A DNA stretch of 7,215 nt, from the NCBI GenBank assembly GCA_028288945.1, contig JAQGHH010000497.1:1-7215 (forward strand), given 5' to 3'. The translations under genes and the position numbers were made by a program. Under the pieces are notes generated by a model. That model did no database searches, was not told the origin of the DNA, and worked only from the letters and a program-made list of their open reading frames with translations. This stretch comes from Phycisphaerales bacterium. Its GTDB lineage: Bacteria; Planctomycetota; Phycisphaerae; Tepidisphaerales; Tepidisphaeraceae. Positions 7,101-7,215 of this stretch are shown here, one piece after another. How positions within the stretch are numbered: the first letter of the stretch is position 1; the number at the start of each line of letters is the position of its first letter.

Positions 7101-7215
7101 TGTCCAGCCGGAGGTCGGCTTTTCGGCGTTTGGCATCGGGGCCATGGCAGGCGTAGCAGTTTTCGGAAAGGACGGGGCGGATGTCACGGTCAAAATCGAG
7201 GGCGGGCGCAGTTTC
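4177..7215 (-). CDS. PSCyt1-DUF1549-DUF1553 cytochrome c-like protein, N-terminus beyond window
   Basis: The minus-strand frame is open from base 7215 to TGA at 4177-4179, giving 1,012 residues. The ATG at 6993 is internal, because coding sequence with a haem motif continues upstream of it; the true start and any signal peptide are outside the window. Domains in order (window residues): PSCyt1 (PF07635) about 13-78 with haem motif CYACH (20-24) and a likely axial Met in QMPP (75); DUF1549/PSCyt2 (PF07583) about 127-332 with a second CxxCH, CAQCH (307-311); a coiled-coil stretch about 355-382; a beta-rich insert about 400-564; a second coiled coil about 634-652; DUF1553/PSD1 (PF07587) about 702-954, including RLGLAEWVVD, VNRFWRQFFG and TNTPLQALAVLNDPAFVEAA. 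Such proteins are abundant in planctomycetes and presumed exported and haem-binding; a redox role is inferred and the substrate is unknown. DUF1501 lies downstream after an unusually long spacer. The gene is intact with no frameshift. Confidence 0.96.
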   Translation of the reverse strand, partial: ETAPALDFDRDIRPVLSENCYACHGPDAKRRKADLRLDTRDGAFAKAGDKAAIVPGNSAKSELIRRIGATDDDQMPPTKSGKKLTAVQIETLRKWVDSGAQWGKHWAFVPPVRPAAPAVKNAAWGRNLIDAFVLAKLEEKGLAPSAEADRYTLIRRLSLDLTGLPPSVDEVDAFVNDASPEAYEKVVDRLLASKHFGEKMALPWLDLARFGDTNGYHHDSTRQMWLWRNYVIDSFNNNKPFDRFTIEQLAGDLLPNATVEQKIASGFNRNTRFNEEGGADPNEFVVQYAMDRAGTLGTIWLGMTVGCAQCHTHKYDPITIKEYYQLYAFFNNIEEPMVSMNHDRPLPPLLSVPTPEQEKQIADARAKQKDLDTRISEEVAKIDYHDPGIEPGTVIEAKPAEDFVWFDDDYPKGAVPASNGGDGGWVWVSDPVYSGKRSMKRSGAGLHQHYFTSSPQPLHVGPGDKLFAYVYLDPKHPPKSVMVQYYVGGDNWHHRAFWGEDAIEYGKGPADAAHHRAGDLPELGKWVRLEIEPGALNLPPGTVIQGMAFTAFDGVSYWDKAGIFTATPQIPDQRYLVSQSAWEARLRSGAEAKTPGDMREIAKLDAEKRNEQQAKTLRDFYLRNVYGSADPVLAPLKKQIDEVAQSIKKLEDSAPTTMVSVELAQRRKAFVLLRGNFETPAEEVTPDVPAAFPPMGNRPRTRLGLAEWVVDRKQPLTARVTVNRFWRQFFGTGIVKTLGDFGSQGERPTHPELLDWLAVEFMDSGWDVKHTLKLIVTSATYRQSPRVAAQADQLDHDNRLLWRSPRYRLSAEEVRDNALAIAGSLSPKVGGPSVMPYQSKDFYNGKFEEWKWQQSTGEDLYRRGMYTFWRRTSLYPTFVMFDAPSREVCIADRSRTNTPLQALAVLNDPAFVEAARVFGQRIMEHGGPTIRDKLVYAFRTAVARPPTEAELDVLKQTFADELNRYAKDAVGAKALVSSGNYPRPPGLDVTELAAWTTIGNVILSLDETVTRE

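Overview
The window is GC-rich bacterial DNA that looks planctomycetal, or at least from the PVC group (Planctomycetota, Verrucomicrobiota and relatives). The main reason is the adjacent pair of a PSCyt1-DUF1549-DUF1553 cytochrome-like protein and a Tat-exported DUF1501 protein, a gene pair typical of these bacteria. Weak or absent Shine-Dalgarno sequences and several families of short palindromic intergenic repeats fit the same picture. Assignment below phylum is not possible from this sequence.

Layout: (1) Bases 1-1950, + strand: the 3' part of a gene for a large HEAT-repeat (alpha-solenoid) protein, with its true start outside the window. (2) Bases 1951-2220: a convergent intergenic region holding two nested inverted repeats. 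(3) Bases 2221-3669, - strand: a complete DUF1501 gene with a twin-arginine signal. (4) Bases 3670-4176: a 507-bp non-coding stretch with at least six different palindromic or direct-repeat elements and no credible gene. (5) Bases 4177-7215, - strand: a c-type cytochrome-like PSCyt1-DUF1549-DUF1553 gene, open to the window edge, so its N-terminus is missing.

The two minus-strand genes read in the order PSCyt/DUF1553 then DUF1501 and are probably one functional unit, with both products predicted to act outside the cytoplasm. The family function is not established. The unusual aspect is the large repeat-filled spacer between two genes that normally lie close together, and the recurrence of the same GTAGGGTCCGC palindrome on both sides of the DUF1501 gene. 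The HEAT gene runs towards this pair and shows no functional link in sequence.

No tRNA, rRNA, CRISPR array, transposase or clear rho-independent terminator was seen. The most interesting material is the repeat architecture and a beta-rich module inserted in the middle of the cytochrome-like protein.
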